Positions 7,756 through 14,792 of a DNA stretch of 64,000 nucleotides are shown piece by piece (positions within the stretch are counted from its first letter, which is position 1; every line of letters begins with the position of its first letter). The position numbers and the translations under genes were made by a program. This DNA comes from an uncultured Prevotellaceae bacterium (GTDB taxonomy: Bacteria > Bacteroidota > Bacteroidia > Bacteroidales > Bacteroidaceae). Below the pieces are notes generated by a model. That model saw nothing but the letters and a program-made list of their open reading frames with translations, made no database searches and had not been told where the DNA came from. The stretch covers positions 1 through 64,000 of the forward strand of contig CACZZQ010000002.1 of the NCBI GenBank assembly GCA_902785695.1. Reading direction: 5' to 3'.

Positions 7756-8517
7756 AACCTTACTTTCCCCTTCAATATATTGTTGCATAAAGAGGTGCTG
7801 ACCGTCCCACACCACGTAGGTGAACTGACTGATCCAGTCGCCAAGGATAAGTACGCGGGCCTTCTTCGTCAGCTGTAGATCCAATTCAATATGACGGTGT
7901 CCATAGATGAAGTAGTCCACGTTGGAGTGGTACTGGATGTATTTTTTCGTATAGAGAACCAGATGCTCGCGGTCTTCCCCCATATATGGAGGCACCCCTT
8001 CTGCCTCATGCTTCAGACGGGAGTGCTTGGCCCATGCCAGTCCAAACCATAGTCCCCAACGGGGATGCAAGCCCGAGAAGAGCCATTGGCAGACTTTATT
8101 ATGGAAGATACTGCGGATGACCTTGAACGACTTGCTGGGGTCGCCCAGTCCGTCGCCATGCGCCAGATAGAATATCTTTCCGTAGAGTTCTATTGTCTGT
8201 GGCTGTTTATGCAGGATGACGCCACACTCGCGCTCCAGGTAGTTATAGGCCCAGATGTCATGGTTGCCGGTAAAGAAGTGCACCTCTACACCCATATCTG
8301 CCAACTCCGACAACTTTCCGAGGAAACGGGTATAGCCTCTTGGCACCACATACTTATACTCGTACCAGAAGTCGAACATATCGCCCAGCAGATAGACCGC
8401 AGCCGCCTTGTCCTTGATAGAGTCAAGGAAACGCACCAATCTGCGCTCCTGCATACGCTTATGGTCAATGGCCCAAGAACCCAGGTGAGCATCGGATAAA
8501 AAATATATATTCTTCAT
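7753..8517 (-). CDS. lpxH: UDP-2,3-diacylglucosamine hydrolase LpxH-like metallophosphoesterase
   Basis: Predicted to cleave UDP-2,3-diacylglucosamine to lipid X in lipid A synthesis at the inner membrane. The 254-residue protein carries all calcineurin-type metal motifs: FLSDAHLG (residues 6-13), LLGDMFDFW near 45, FFTGNHDIW near 80, AHGDGLG near 118 and YGHRHIE near 205. Length and the tryptophan/basic-rich middle fit LpxH. It is the last minus-strand gene before the convergent ackA. The space between its ATG and the upstream gene is filled exactly by the four-helix-bundle element at 8518-8977, so its own ribosome-binding region lies in repeat sequence. Confidence 0.85.
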   Translation of the reverse strand: MKNIYFLSDAHLGSWAIDHKRMQERRLVRFLDSIKDKAAAVYLLGDMFDFWYEYKYVVPRGYTRFLGKLSELADMGVEVHFFTGNHDIWAYNYLERECGVILHKQPQTIELYGKIFYLAHGDGLGDPSKSFKVIRSIFHNKVCQWLFSGLHPRWGLWFGLAWAKHSRLKHEAEGVPPYMGEDREHLVLYTKKYIQYHSNVDYFIYGHRHIELDLQLTKKARVLILGDWISQFTYVVWDGQHLFMQQYIEGESKV

Positions 8518-8977
8518 AACTGAGAACTGAGAGTTGAGAACTGAGAGGTATGATTAGATTTGTTGCTTCTTTTTGAGCGTGTTAATTGAACTGACCAATA
8601 TCTTGACCAATTCCTCGGCATCATTGTATATGGATTCATACTCTTTTTCATTTAAATAGTCTCCTTTGTGTAAACTTTTTAGCCAAAATAATGTTTCATC
8701 GGATTCCTTGAGGGCGATACTTAGCTTGTGTATAAAATCTGCTGTACTTTGAGCATTTCTACTTTCTGCGATATTTGCTCCTATGCTGGTTCCGCTTCGT
8801 AAAACTTGCTTTGATATTACAAGCTCCTTTTTTTGAGATGTGAGGTATTGGTACATCTTGATTATTCTGCCTGAAAAGGTTTCGGATTTTTCCAATAAGA
8901 TGCTTCTATCCCGTTTCATGTCCATAGTTTTACAGGTCTAATCATACCTCTCAGTTCTCAATTCTCAGTTCTCAGTT
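8518..8977. mobile_element. Four-helix-bundle element bounded by 41-bp inverted repeats
   Basis: Two 41-base arms (8518-8558 and 8937-8977) are inverted copies with one mismatch. Each arm has four heptads of the GAGAACT/CTGAGAA type, then the core GGTATGATTAGA on the inside. The arms enclose one complete gene (8554-8925). The element runs from the base next to the lpxH start codon to the DUF59 stop codon, so it replaces the whole intergenic gap. Transcribed through, the arms would form one long RNA stem, as in 23S rRNA intervening sequences that encode related proteins. Mobility is inferred from the arms and the decayed second copy at 46796-47226. Confidence 0.7.
8554..8925 (-). CDS. Four-helix-bundle protein (S23 / Avd-like family)
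   Basis: A 123-residue, nearly all-helical protein. It has the family pattern LRSGTSIGANIAESRNA (about residues 42-58) and LSIALKESDETLFWLK (about 68-83), and a Lys-rich C terminus. This family includes proteins encoded in intervening sequences of 23S rRNA and the Avd accessory protein of diversity-generating retroelements, both linked to RNA binding. No reverse transcriptase or variable repeat is nearby. The gene sits wholly inside 41-bp inverted repeats, and its stop codon is part of the left arm. A decayed relative lies at 46902-47180. Met-1 or Met-3 could start it. The family call is strong; the function is unknown. Confidence 0.85.
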   Translation of the reverse strand: MDMKRDRSILLEKSETFSGRIIKMYQYLTSQKKELVISKQVLRSGTSIGANIAESRNAQSTADFIHKLSIALKESDETLFWLKSLHKGDYLNEKEYESIYNDAEELVKILVSSINTLKKKQQI

Positions 8978-9296
8978 AGTCGAACCCAAGTTCGACTCGT
9001 GCTTCTTCGCTCATCATGCTTTGATCCCATGCTGGCTCGAACACGAGGTTGACATTAGCGCTTTTAATGCCCTCTACACTTTCTACCTTCGTGCGTACAT
9101 CTTCTAATATAAAGTCAGCGGCGGGACAGTTGGGGGCAGTAAAGGTCATATCCAGTTCCACCGACGAGTCGTCTTGCACGTCAATCTTGTAGATCATTCC
9201 CAAGTCATAGATGTTGACGGGAATCTCGGGGTCGTAGACGGTCTTCAGCACGTCTACGATCCGCTCTTCTATTTTTGTCTTTTCTTCTTGTGTCAT
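8976..9296 (-). CDS. DUF59 / MIP18-family Fe-S assembly protein (SufT-like)
   Basis: A 106-residue cytosolic protein of the DUF59 family, which helps mature or deliver Fe-S clusters. Core motifs are VYDPEIPVNIYDLGMIY (about residues 20-36) and MTFTAPNCPAADFI, holding the conserved Cys of the family, followed by VNLVFEPAWDQSMMSEEAR. It sits between the M3 peptidase gene and the four-helix element, all on the minus strand. Its stop codon shares two bases with the right arm of that element. There is no suf operon here, so its partner is not shown. Confidence 0.88.
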   Translation of the reverse strand: MTQEEKTKIEERIVDVLKTVYDPEIPVNIYDLGMIYKIDVQDDSSVELDMTFTAPNCPAADFILEDVRTKVESVEGIKSANVNLVFEPAWDQSMMSEEARVELGFD

Positions 9297-9308
9297 AATA
9301 GGAAAAAA

Positions 9309-11447
9309 TTATAGTCCACGGGCTTTCAGCAGACCTGATGCATCGGGCTGCTCCATACCAGTAAAGTCAGAGAACATCTTCATGAGGTCGCCAGTATTAC
9401 CACGGCTCAGAATCTTGTCGCGCATGTCCTGACCAGTCTTAGGATCAAGAGCACCACGCTGTGCAAAGACATCAGCAACGTTAACTGCCAATACCTCTGT
9501 CCACAGATAGCTGTAGTAACCAGCAGCATAACCGCCACCCCATACGTGGTTGAAGTAGCTGGTGTAATAGCGGGGAGGAATCTGGGCATCCAGCAGTCCT
9601 ACCTGTCGCAGGGCCTCGGTCTCAAACTGTGCAGCCTGTTCTGCTGAGGGAATCTCCTTTGAAGAAAGCATATGCCAAGCCAGGTCCACGCAGGTAGCTG
9701 CGAGATTCTCGCCCAGGGCATAGGCTGTCTGGAAGTTGATGCTCTTCAGCATACGCTCCTTCAGTTCTGCTGGCATGGGTTCGTTTGTCTCGTAATGACG
9801 GGCGTAGTTATCGAACACCTCAGGAATAGAGGCAAACGACTCGTTGAACTGTGATGGCATCTCTACGAAGTCGCGTGCTACGCTGGTGCCGCTCAGCTTG
9901 TTGTACTGACAGTTAGAGAGAATGCCGTGAAGGGCGTGACCAAACTCATGGAACATGGTTGTGACCTCGTCCCAGGTGAGCAGTGAGGGCTGACCTTCTG
10001 GCGCTTTGGCACTGTTGCATACATTAAAGATGATAGGCAACTGGTTGCGCTGATGACTCTGCTTCTGGAAACCGTCCATCCATGCACCGCCGCGCTTTGT
10101 GGGACGACGGAAATAGTCGGTATAGAACAGAGCCAGCGACTTGCCGTCTTTGTCGATCACCTCGTAAACCTTCATGTCGGGATGGTATACGGGGATGTCT
10201 GTGCGCTCCTTGAACGTGAGTCCGTAGGCACGGTTGGCTGCATAGAACACGCCGTTGATCAGTACGCTGTCAATATTGAAGTAGGGCTTCACTTCATCAT
10301 CAGAGATATTTAAGAGTTCCTTCTTCATCTTGGCAGAATAATAGAAACGGTCGTAGGGCTGAAGGGTGAATTCTCCGACGGGGGAACCGTCGGACACAGT
10401 CTTGCGGGCATAATCCTCAATGGCTTTCGTCTCGGCATCGGCCTTGGGTCTGTATTGGCTGATAAGGTCTTTCAAGAAGGCATAGACGTTTTCGGGTGTC
10501 TTTGCCATTGTATTCTCCAATGAGTAAGCGGCATAGTTGGGATAGCCCATAATCTCTGCTTTCTCAGCACGCAGTTTTGCCATCTCGCTGACAATCGTAA
10601 AGTTGTTGTGCGAGTTGGTACCATCGGCACGATGGATAGAAGCCTCATAGACCTTCTTTCGCAGGTCGCGGTTGTCGAGGCTGGCCAGGATAGCCTGTTG
10701 TGTGGTGTTCACGATGACGATGGCATAAGGTGCCTTCTTGCCTCTGTTCTCAGCATCTTTCTCGCACTGGGCGATATCGGCATCGCTGAGTCCGGCAAGG
10801 TCTTCTTTCTTGTCCACCCATACCACTGCGTCGTTCACAGCCTCTTGCAGTTGGTCGCCCCACTGCTGTTGCAGGTCAGAGATGCGCAGGTTGATCTCCT
10901 TCATGCGCTCCATCTTATCGTCGGGCAGCAAGGCACCTTGGCGTACGAACTCCTTATAAATCTCTTCTGTGAGCTTCTTATCCTCACCTTCCAACGTGGC
11001 ATACTCCTTGTCGTACACCTGACGGATGCGCTCGAAGAGTGCTTTGTTGAATGAAATCTCGTTTCCCAAGTCGGTCAACATTGGCGTCACCTTCTTCTCA
11101 ATCTCGCCAATCTCTGGTGTCTTGTCGGCTTCTGCCAAAGCGAAGAACGTACGACTGACTCGGTCGAGCAGTTTTCCACTCTCTTCGTAGGCCAGAATGG
11201 TGTTCTTGAAAGTGGCCGAGTCGGTGTTGTCAATAATAGCCTTGATTTCGTCGCGTGACTGTTGGATGGCAACCTCGAAGGCAGGCAGATAGTCATCAAC
11301 CTGTATCTTACTGAAGTCAGGAGCGCCGAAAGGCAGTTCACTCTCCTGCAACAGGGGATTCTCGCGCTGTGCTTGTTGACAGCTGCTTAGCGGCATCATC
11401 ATAGCTGATGCAATTCCTATAGCCATAAGTGTCTTTGTTATTTTCAT
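9309..11447 (-). CDS. M3-family peptidyl-dipeptidase (Dcp-like), lipoprotein
   Basis: A zinc metallopeptidase that should remove dipeptides from peptide C termini. The 712-residue protein has the M3 motif HEFGH at residues 500-504 with the downstream Glu in the family pattern (FVEMPSQFNES). It starts with a lipoprotein signal ending LSSC at about residue 23, so it is probably anchored outside the cytoplasm, unlike enteric Dcp. Length fits the Dcp subfamily. The gap to radC (11448-11484) consists entirely of 7-base repeats. No promoter is visible in that gap, so it is probably co-transcribed with radC. Confidence 0.92.
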   Translation of the reverse strand: MKITKTLMAIGIASAMMMPLSSCQQAQRENPLLQESELPFGAPDFSKIQVDDYLPAFEVAIQQSRDEIKAIIDNTDSATFKNTILAYEESGKLLDRVSRTFFALAEADKTPEIGEIEKKVTPMLTDLGNEISFNKALFERIRQVYDKEYATLEGEDKKLTEEIYKEFVRQGALLPDDKMERMKEINLRISDLQQQWGDQLQEAVNDAVVWVDKKEDLAGLSDADIAQCEKDAENRGKKAPYAIVIVNTTQQAILASLDNRDLRKKVYEASIHRADGTNSHNNFTIVSEMAKLRAEKAEIMGYPNYAAYSLENTMAKTPENVYAFLKDLISQYRPKADAETKAIEDYARKTVSDGSPVGEFTLQPYDRFYYSAKMKKELLNISDDEVKPYFNIDSVLINGVFYAANRAYGLTFKERTDIPVYHPDMKVYEVIDKDGKSLALFYTDYFRRPTKRGGAWMDGFQKQSHQRNQLPIIFNVCNSAKAPEGQPSLLTWDEVTTMFHEFGHALHGILSNCQYNKLSGTSVARDFVEMPSQFNESFASIPEVFDNYARHYETNEPMPAELKERMLKSINFQTAYALGENLAATCVDLAWHMLSSKEIPSAEQAAQFETEALRQVGLLDAQIPPRYYTSYFNHVWGGGYAAGYYSYLWTEVLAVNVADVFAQRGALDPKTGQDMRDKILSRGNTGDLMKMFSDFTGMEQPDASGLLKARGL

Positions 11448-11484
11448 GTGAATTGTGAATTATGAATTGTAAAATGTGAATTTT
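11448..11484. repeat. Heptad spacer between radC and the M3 peptidase (site H3)
   Basis: About five 7-base units (AATTCAC, ATTTTAC, AATTCAT, AATTCAC, AATTCAC on the minus strand) run from the radC stop codon to the peptidase start codon with nothing else between them. Confidence 0.8.
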
Positions 11485-12174
11485 TCAGATTATTCCCTGT
11501 TCGTGGTAAGAGTAGTAGCTGCCGTCAGTAATGATCAGATGATCCATAAACTTGATGCGCATCACGTTGCAGGCTTGTTGGATGCTTTTTGTCAAGTCGT
11601 TGTCAGCCTGACTGGGTTTCAGACTGCCCGACGGGTGGTTATGACAGACAGCAATGATGGTGGCATTGCTTAGTACGGCTTCACGTATCAAGATGCGTAT
11701 ATCTACGCTCACTTCCGAGATGCCCCCATGAGCAATAGGCAGTTTCTTGATAAGACGGTAGTTCTGGTTCATCAGCAGAATCCAGAACTCCTCTACGTCG
11801 AGGTCTTGCATCACGGGGTGCATGTGGTTGTAAATCCTCGTGGCTGTACCCAGGTCTGGTCGCTCCTCTGCACTCTCCATCTGCCGACGCTTACCCAGTT
11901 CGCAGGCAGCCATGATGGTGATAGCCTTTGCCGGCCCCACACCGTTATACTGGCACAGGTCGCGAATGCTCATCTTTCCCAGCGTGTTCAGGTTGTTGTT
12001 GCAGTCGTTCAGGATGCGCTTCATCAGCGACACCGCATCCTCCTTCGTACTTCCCGATCCCACCAATATGGCGAGCAGCTCGGCATCGCTCAATGCCTGA
12101 GCCCCTAACCGCTCCATCTTTTCTCGTGGACGGTCTTCCTCTGCCCACTGATTGATATTCAGTTTATTCTCCAT
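11485..12174 (-). CDS. radC: RadC-family JAB/MPN-domain protein
   Basis: A 229-residue RadC family member; the family name comes from an old repair assignment and the true function is unsettled. It has an N-terminal helix-hairpin-helix region (DLCQYNGVGPAKAITIMAACELGKR) and a C-terminal JAB domain with the metal motif CHNHPSGSLKPSQADNDL. The frame opens at 12204, but a -7 box at 12184-12191 lies inside that extension, so the ATG at 12174 is the better start. It leads a transcript that continues into the M3 peptidase, the DUF59 gene and perhaps beyond. Confidence 0.9.
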   Translation of the reverse strand: MENKLNINQWAEEDRPREKMERLGAQALSDAELLAILVGSGSTKEDAVSLMKRILNDCNNNLNTLGKMSIRDLCQYNGVGPAKAITIMAACELGKRRQMESAEERPDLGTATRIYNHMHPVMQDLDVEEFWILLMNQNYRLIKKLPIAHGGISEVSVDIRILIREAVLSNATIIAVCHNHPSGSLKPSQADNDLTKSIQQACNVMRIKFMDHLIITDGSYYSYHEQGII

Positions 12175-12183
12175 CTTCGTTTG

Positions 12184-12191
12184 CAAAGTTA
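12184..12191 (-). promoter_or_regulatory. -7 promoter box for radC
   Basis: TAACTTTG on the minus strand, 10 bases before the chosen radC ATG. It rules out the upstream in-frame ATG at 12204. Confidence 0.65.
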
Positions 12192-12236
12192 CAATGGCCA
12201 GCAAACAAAGTTAGCTTGGCAGGCAAGTCAGTTTGC

Positions 12237-12716
12237 CTATTCCTTCCACATCCTATACGGATTCTTCAGAAGGTGTGCATTGTAATAGCGTCGGTCGCCG
12301 GTGACTTCATCACCGATAAAATCAGGCTTTTCGTAAGGTTCGTCTTGCGCTGACAGTTCCACCTCGGCAATCACGAGGCCTTCGTTGTCGCCGTAGAACT
12401 CGTCCACCTCGAAGGTATGCTGTCCACTGGCAACCAAATAGCGGGTCTTGTCGATGAATCCCCCTGCACAGAGTTTGAAAAGCTCCTTGGCCTCGTCCAT
12501 GGAAATCTCTTTCTCGAACTCATAGCGACCCAAACCGCCATCGTACGATGGTCCCTTGATGGTGAGAAATGCCTGGTTGTCACGTATTCGCACGCGCACC
12601 GTGCGCCCCTTCTCACTACAGATGTAGCCCTGACAAATGCGGAAACTCTTGTGTGCACGGCTCTTGTATTCCGAGCCGCGCACCAAGAATTTCCTCTCTA
12701 TCTCCATGCCGCTCAT
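12237..12716 (-). CDS. CYTH-domain protein
   Basis: A 159-residue CYTH (triphosphate tunnel) protein. It opens with the signature MEIERKFLV (ExExK), then an Arg-rich VRVRIRDN strand, LTIKGPS, and acidic residues in the C-terminal half (FEVDEFYGDNEGLVIAEVEL). These line a tunnel that binds triphosphates with divalent metal. Family members hydrolyse tripolyphosphate or organic triphosphates; the substrate here is unknown. It follows the small membrane-protein gene by three bases. Either Met-1 (12716) or Met-4 could be the start. Confidence 0.88.
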   Translation of the reverse strand: MSGMEIERKFLVRGSEYKSRAHKSFRICQGYICSEKGRTVRVRIRDNQAFLTIKGPSYDGGLGRYEFEKEISMDEAKELFKLCAGGFIDKTRYLVASGQHTFEVDEFYGDNEGLVIAEVELSAQDEPYEKPDFIGDEVTGDRRYYNAHLLKNPYRMWKE

Positions 12717-12719
12717 TGC

Positions 12720-12878
12720 TTAGGCAAAGGCATAGATAGAGTAAGCACAGAAGACGGCAGCACACAGGATGAGGATACCGAAGATCCAATTCACCACATT
12801 GCGCCCTTCTTTCTCTTGTTTCTCAGCGTAAGCCTGCTGCTTAGCGTTCAAATGCTTTGCTTTTTCTTTGTTAGCCAT
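12720..12878 (-). CDS. Small single-span membrane protein
   Basis: A 52-residue protein. It has a Lys/Gln-rich soluble N-terminal half (MANKEKAKHLNAKQQAYAE...) and one C-terminal membrane helix (about residues 30-51). The -7 box at 12912-12919 lies inside a longer open frame, so the start is the internal ATG at 12878. The close coupling to the CYTH gene suggests one transcript. No function is recognised. Confidence 0.65.
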   Translation of the reverse strand: MANKEKAKHLNAKQQAYAEKQEKEGRNVVNWIFGILILCAAVFCAYSIYAFA

Positions 12879-12911
12879 AATATTCTCTTTTAAAAATTGG
12901 TTTCCAAAGTA

Positions 12912-12919
12912 CAAAGGTA
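12912..12919 (-). promoter_or_regulatory. -7 promoter box for the small membrane protein and CYTH gene
   Basis: TACCTTTG on the minus strand, 34 bases before the ATG at 12878. Confidence 0.65.
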
Positions 12920-13077
12920 CAACAATATTCTGACTACCCAAAATTTACAGCCGTTTTTTTCGCTGATTTCGCAAAGCCTTCTACATTTTCCGACGTTATT
13001 CCGTTGCCATCCCGTTTCATCGACTCTGCCATTAAGTGCTGGTGAAGCTGCCAAAGCATGGTACGGGAATTGCAAAA

Positions 13078-13244
13078 TAGTCCATTTTACTTACTGATAT
13101 GGACTGTATTACCGAGCAAAATAGACTGTATTACTGAGCAAAATAGACTGTATTACTGAGCGAAATGAACTATATAACAGCCAATTTATGCATAAATGTC
13201 ATCAATTTAAGCATAAATTGCCCGGATTTATGCATAAATCATCC
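13078..13244. repeat. 21-22-bp array T2
   Basis: Five 22-bp units at 13078-13187, containing TGTATTACTGAG and AGTCCA/TGGACT, are followed by three units of 21 bp (from 13188) built on the palindrome ATTTATGCATAAAT. It fills the middle of the 573-base gap between the small membrane-protein gene and the ATPase gene. Other parts of that gap (12920-13077 and 13245-13330) show no gene or clear motif. Confidence 0.85.
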
Positions 13245-13334
13245 TCCAACTTGACGTTAACCAAATCCGCTGCAAAGTCATTCAAGTTAAGACAGCTACA
13301 CCGAGGATTATGAGTGGTGATACAAAAAAAATAT

Positions 13335-13373
13335 TACTTTTGTACTCACTTACTCAATTTTTTTGTACCTTTG
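13335..13373 (+). promoter_or_regulatory. Two tandem -7 boxes for the ATPase gene
   Basis: TACTTTTG at 13335-13342 and TACCTTTG at 13366-13373 both fit TAnnTTTG. The second, with a T-rich run before it, is the stronger. They precede the ATG at 13453 by about 80-110 bases. Confidence 0.6.
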
Positions 13374-13390
13374 CAGTCGGAATGTACGTG

Positions 13391-13417
13391 ACGGAAATTC
13401 CGCCACGGAAATTCCGT
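13391..13417 (+). promoter_or_regulatory. Twin palindrome in the ATPase leader
   Basis: The palindrome CGGAAATTCCG occurs twice, with centres 14 bases apart, just downstream of the predicted transcription start of the ATPase gene. It could be an operator, or could form alternative hairpins in the mRNA. Confidence 0.45.
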
Positions 13418-13452
13418 CTCAATTGTAAGCGTTGTTTTAATATAAAGCGAGT

Positions 13453-14589
13453 ATGGCTAAGAATCTTCAAAATCTCAGAAATCCCTTTGTTTATCAGGGT
13501 TATGTAAGCCCTACATATTTTTGTGATCGTACTGATGAGACAGAGGAATTGATCGCAAATCTGCAAAATGGACGCAATACTGTGTTGATTTCACCTCGTA
13601 GAATTGGCAAAACAGGACTGATAAAGAATGCGTTTTATCGCATTCTGGAACAAGAAAAGGATGCAAAATGTCTGTATATTGATATCTTTGCTACGAAAAA
13701 TCAGCACGATTTCGTACAATTGTTAGGTACTGCCATCGCCCAAGATGTTCTGTCAAGAGAGCGAAGAGCCATTAAACGGCTTTTGGAGTTCTTTGGCTCC
13801 TGGCGACCCGTATTCAGCACCGACCCCATGACGGGACAGCCGACGGTATCTGTAAGCATACAGCCTACAATGACGGAAGTAACGCTTAAAACCGTCTTTG
13901 ACTATCTGAAGCAGAGCAAGCGTGAAGTGTATATCGCCATTGATGAGTTCCAGCAGATTACCAATTATCCTGACTCAGGTGTGGAAGCACTGCTGCGCTC
14001 ATACGTCCAGTTTGCGCCCAACGTGCATTTCGTGTTCTCTGGCAGTAAACGTCATCTGATGTCGCAGATATTCTATTCGCCTGAGCGTCCGTTCTATCAG
14101 AGCACGGTGACTATGGGACTTGATCCCCTGCATGAGGAGATCTATTACGACTTTGCACGCCGTTTCTTTGAGGACAAGAAAGGCTCCCTCAGTCAGGACG
14201 TATTCCATGACATCTACCAGCGCTTTGAGGGCGTTACTCGCAATATCCAGCTTATGCTTAACCGACTATATGAGACAGAACGACATGTAACGAAGACGGA
14301 ACAGGTCGATGAGGCAATACGGCATATTGTCAACAGAAACTCTATGCAGTATGAGGAGTTGATAGGTTTCTTAACAGACAACCAGTTGGCTGTAGTCAAG
14401 GCTATTGCCAAGGAAGGCTTGGTAGCAAGTCCCCAGGGAACTGACTTTATAAAACAATACGACCTGCCCAGTACAAGCAGCATCAAGACTGCACTTGACG
14501 TACTGACAGACAAAGACATTGTCTACCGCACCCCAGCAGGCTATATTATATATGACCATTTCTTCGCCCTTTGGCTAAAGCGGCTGTAA
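13453..14589 (+). CDS. AAA-family ATPase (archaeal-type ATPase domain)
   Basis: A 378-residue ATPase with an N-terminal P-loop domain and a C-terminal winged-helix-like region. Walker A is the variant SPRRIGKTGL near residues 49-58 (the first Gly of the consensus is replaced, as in other ATPases with PRRxGKT loops). Walker B is VYIAIDEFQQI near 158-168. FSGSKRHLM near 195 is a sensor-like segment. The family is widespread and accessory in Bacteroidota and its role is unknown. It is a lone gene with its own promoters, preceded by repeat array T2 and a twin palindrome. Confidence 0.8.
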   Translation: MAKNLQNLRNPFVYQGYVSPTYFCDRTDETEELIANLQNGRNTVLISPRRIGKTGLIKNAFYRILEQEKDAKCLYIDIFATKNQHDFVQLLGTAIAQDVLSRERRAIKRLLEFFGSWRPVFSTDPMTGQPTVSVSIQPTMTEVTLKTVFDYLKQSKREVYIAIDEFQQITNYPDSGVEALLRSYVQFAPNVHFVFSGSKRHLMSQIFYSPERPFYQSTVTMGLDPLHEEIYYDFARRFFEDKKGSLSQDVFHDIYQRFEGVTRNIQLMLNRLYETERHVTKTEQVDEAIRHIVNRNSMQYEELIGFLTDNQLAVVKAIAKEGLVASPQGTDFIKQYDLPSTSSIKTALDVLTDKDIVYRTPAGYIIYDHFFALWLKRL

Positions 14590-14792
14590 TTCCTGCAATA
14601 ACGTGAACCCTTCATTACTGGTCTCCGTCATCATCATATTCATATCCCTCTTTATTCCCTTTATCTTCATCGTCTATGTATGGATTCGACATAAAGGTAG
14701 ATGTTATGGACTGATCAAGCAGAGGCGACTGCAGGTGCAGGGGAATCACGCTGAAGGAGGGAGTTTGATATACACGTTTATGGTTCATTGCA

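Noticed and set aside
8518..8977. Diversity-generating retroelement
   Set aside because: The Avd-like fold prompted the idea, but no reverse transcriptase, template repeat or variable repeat is present in the window.
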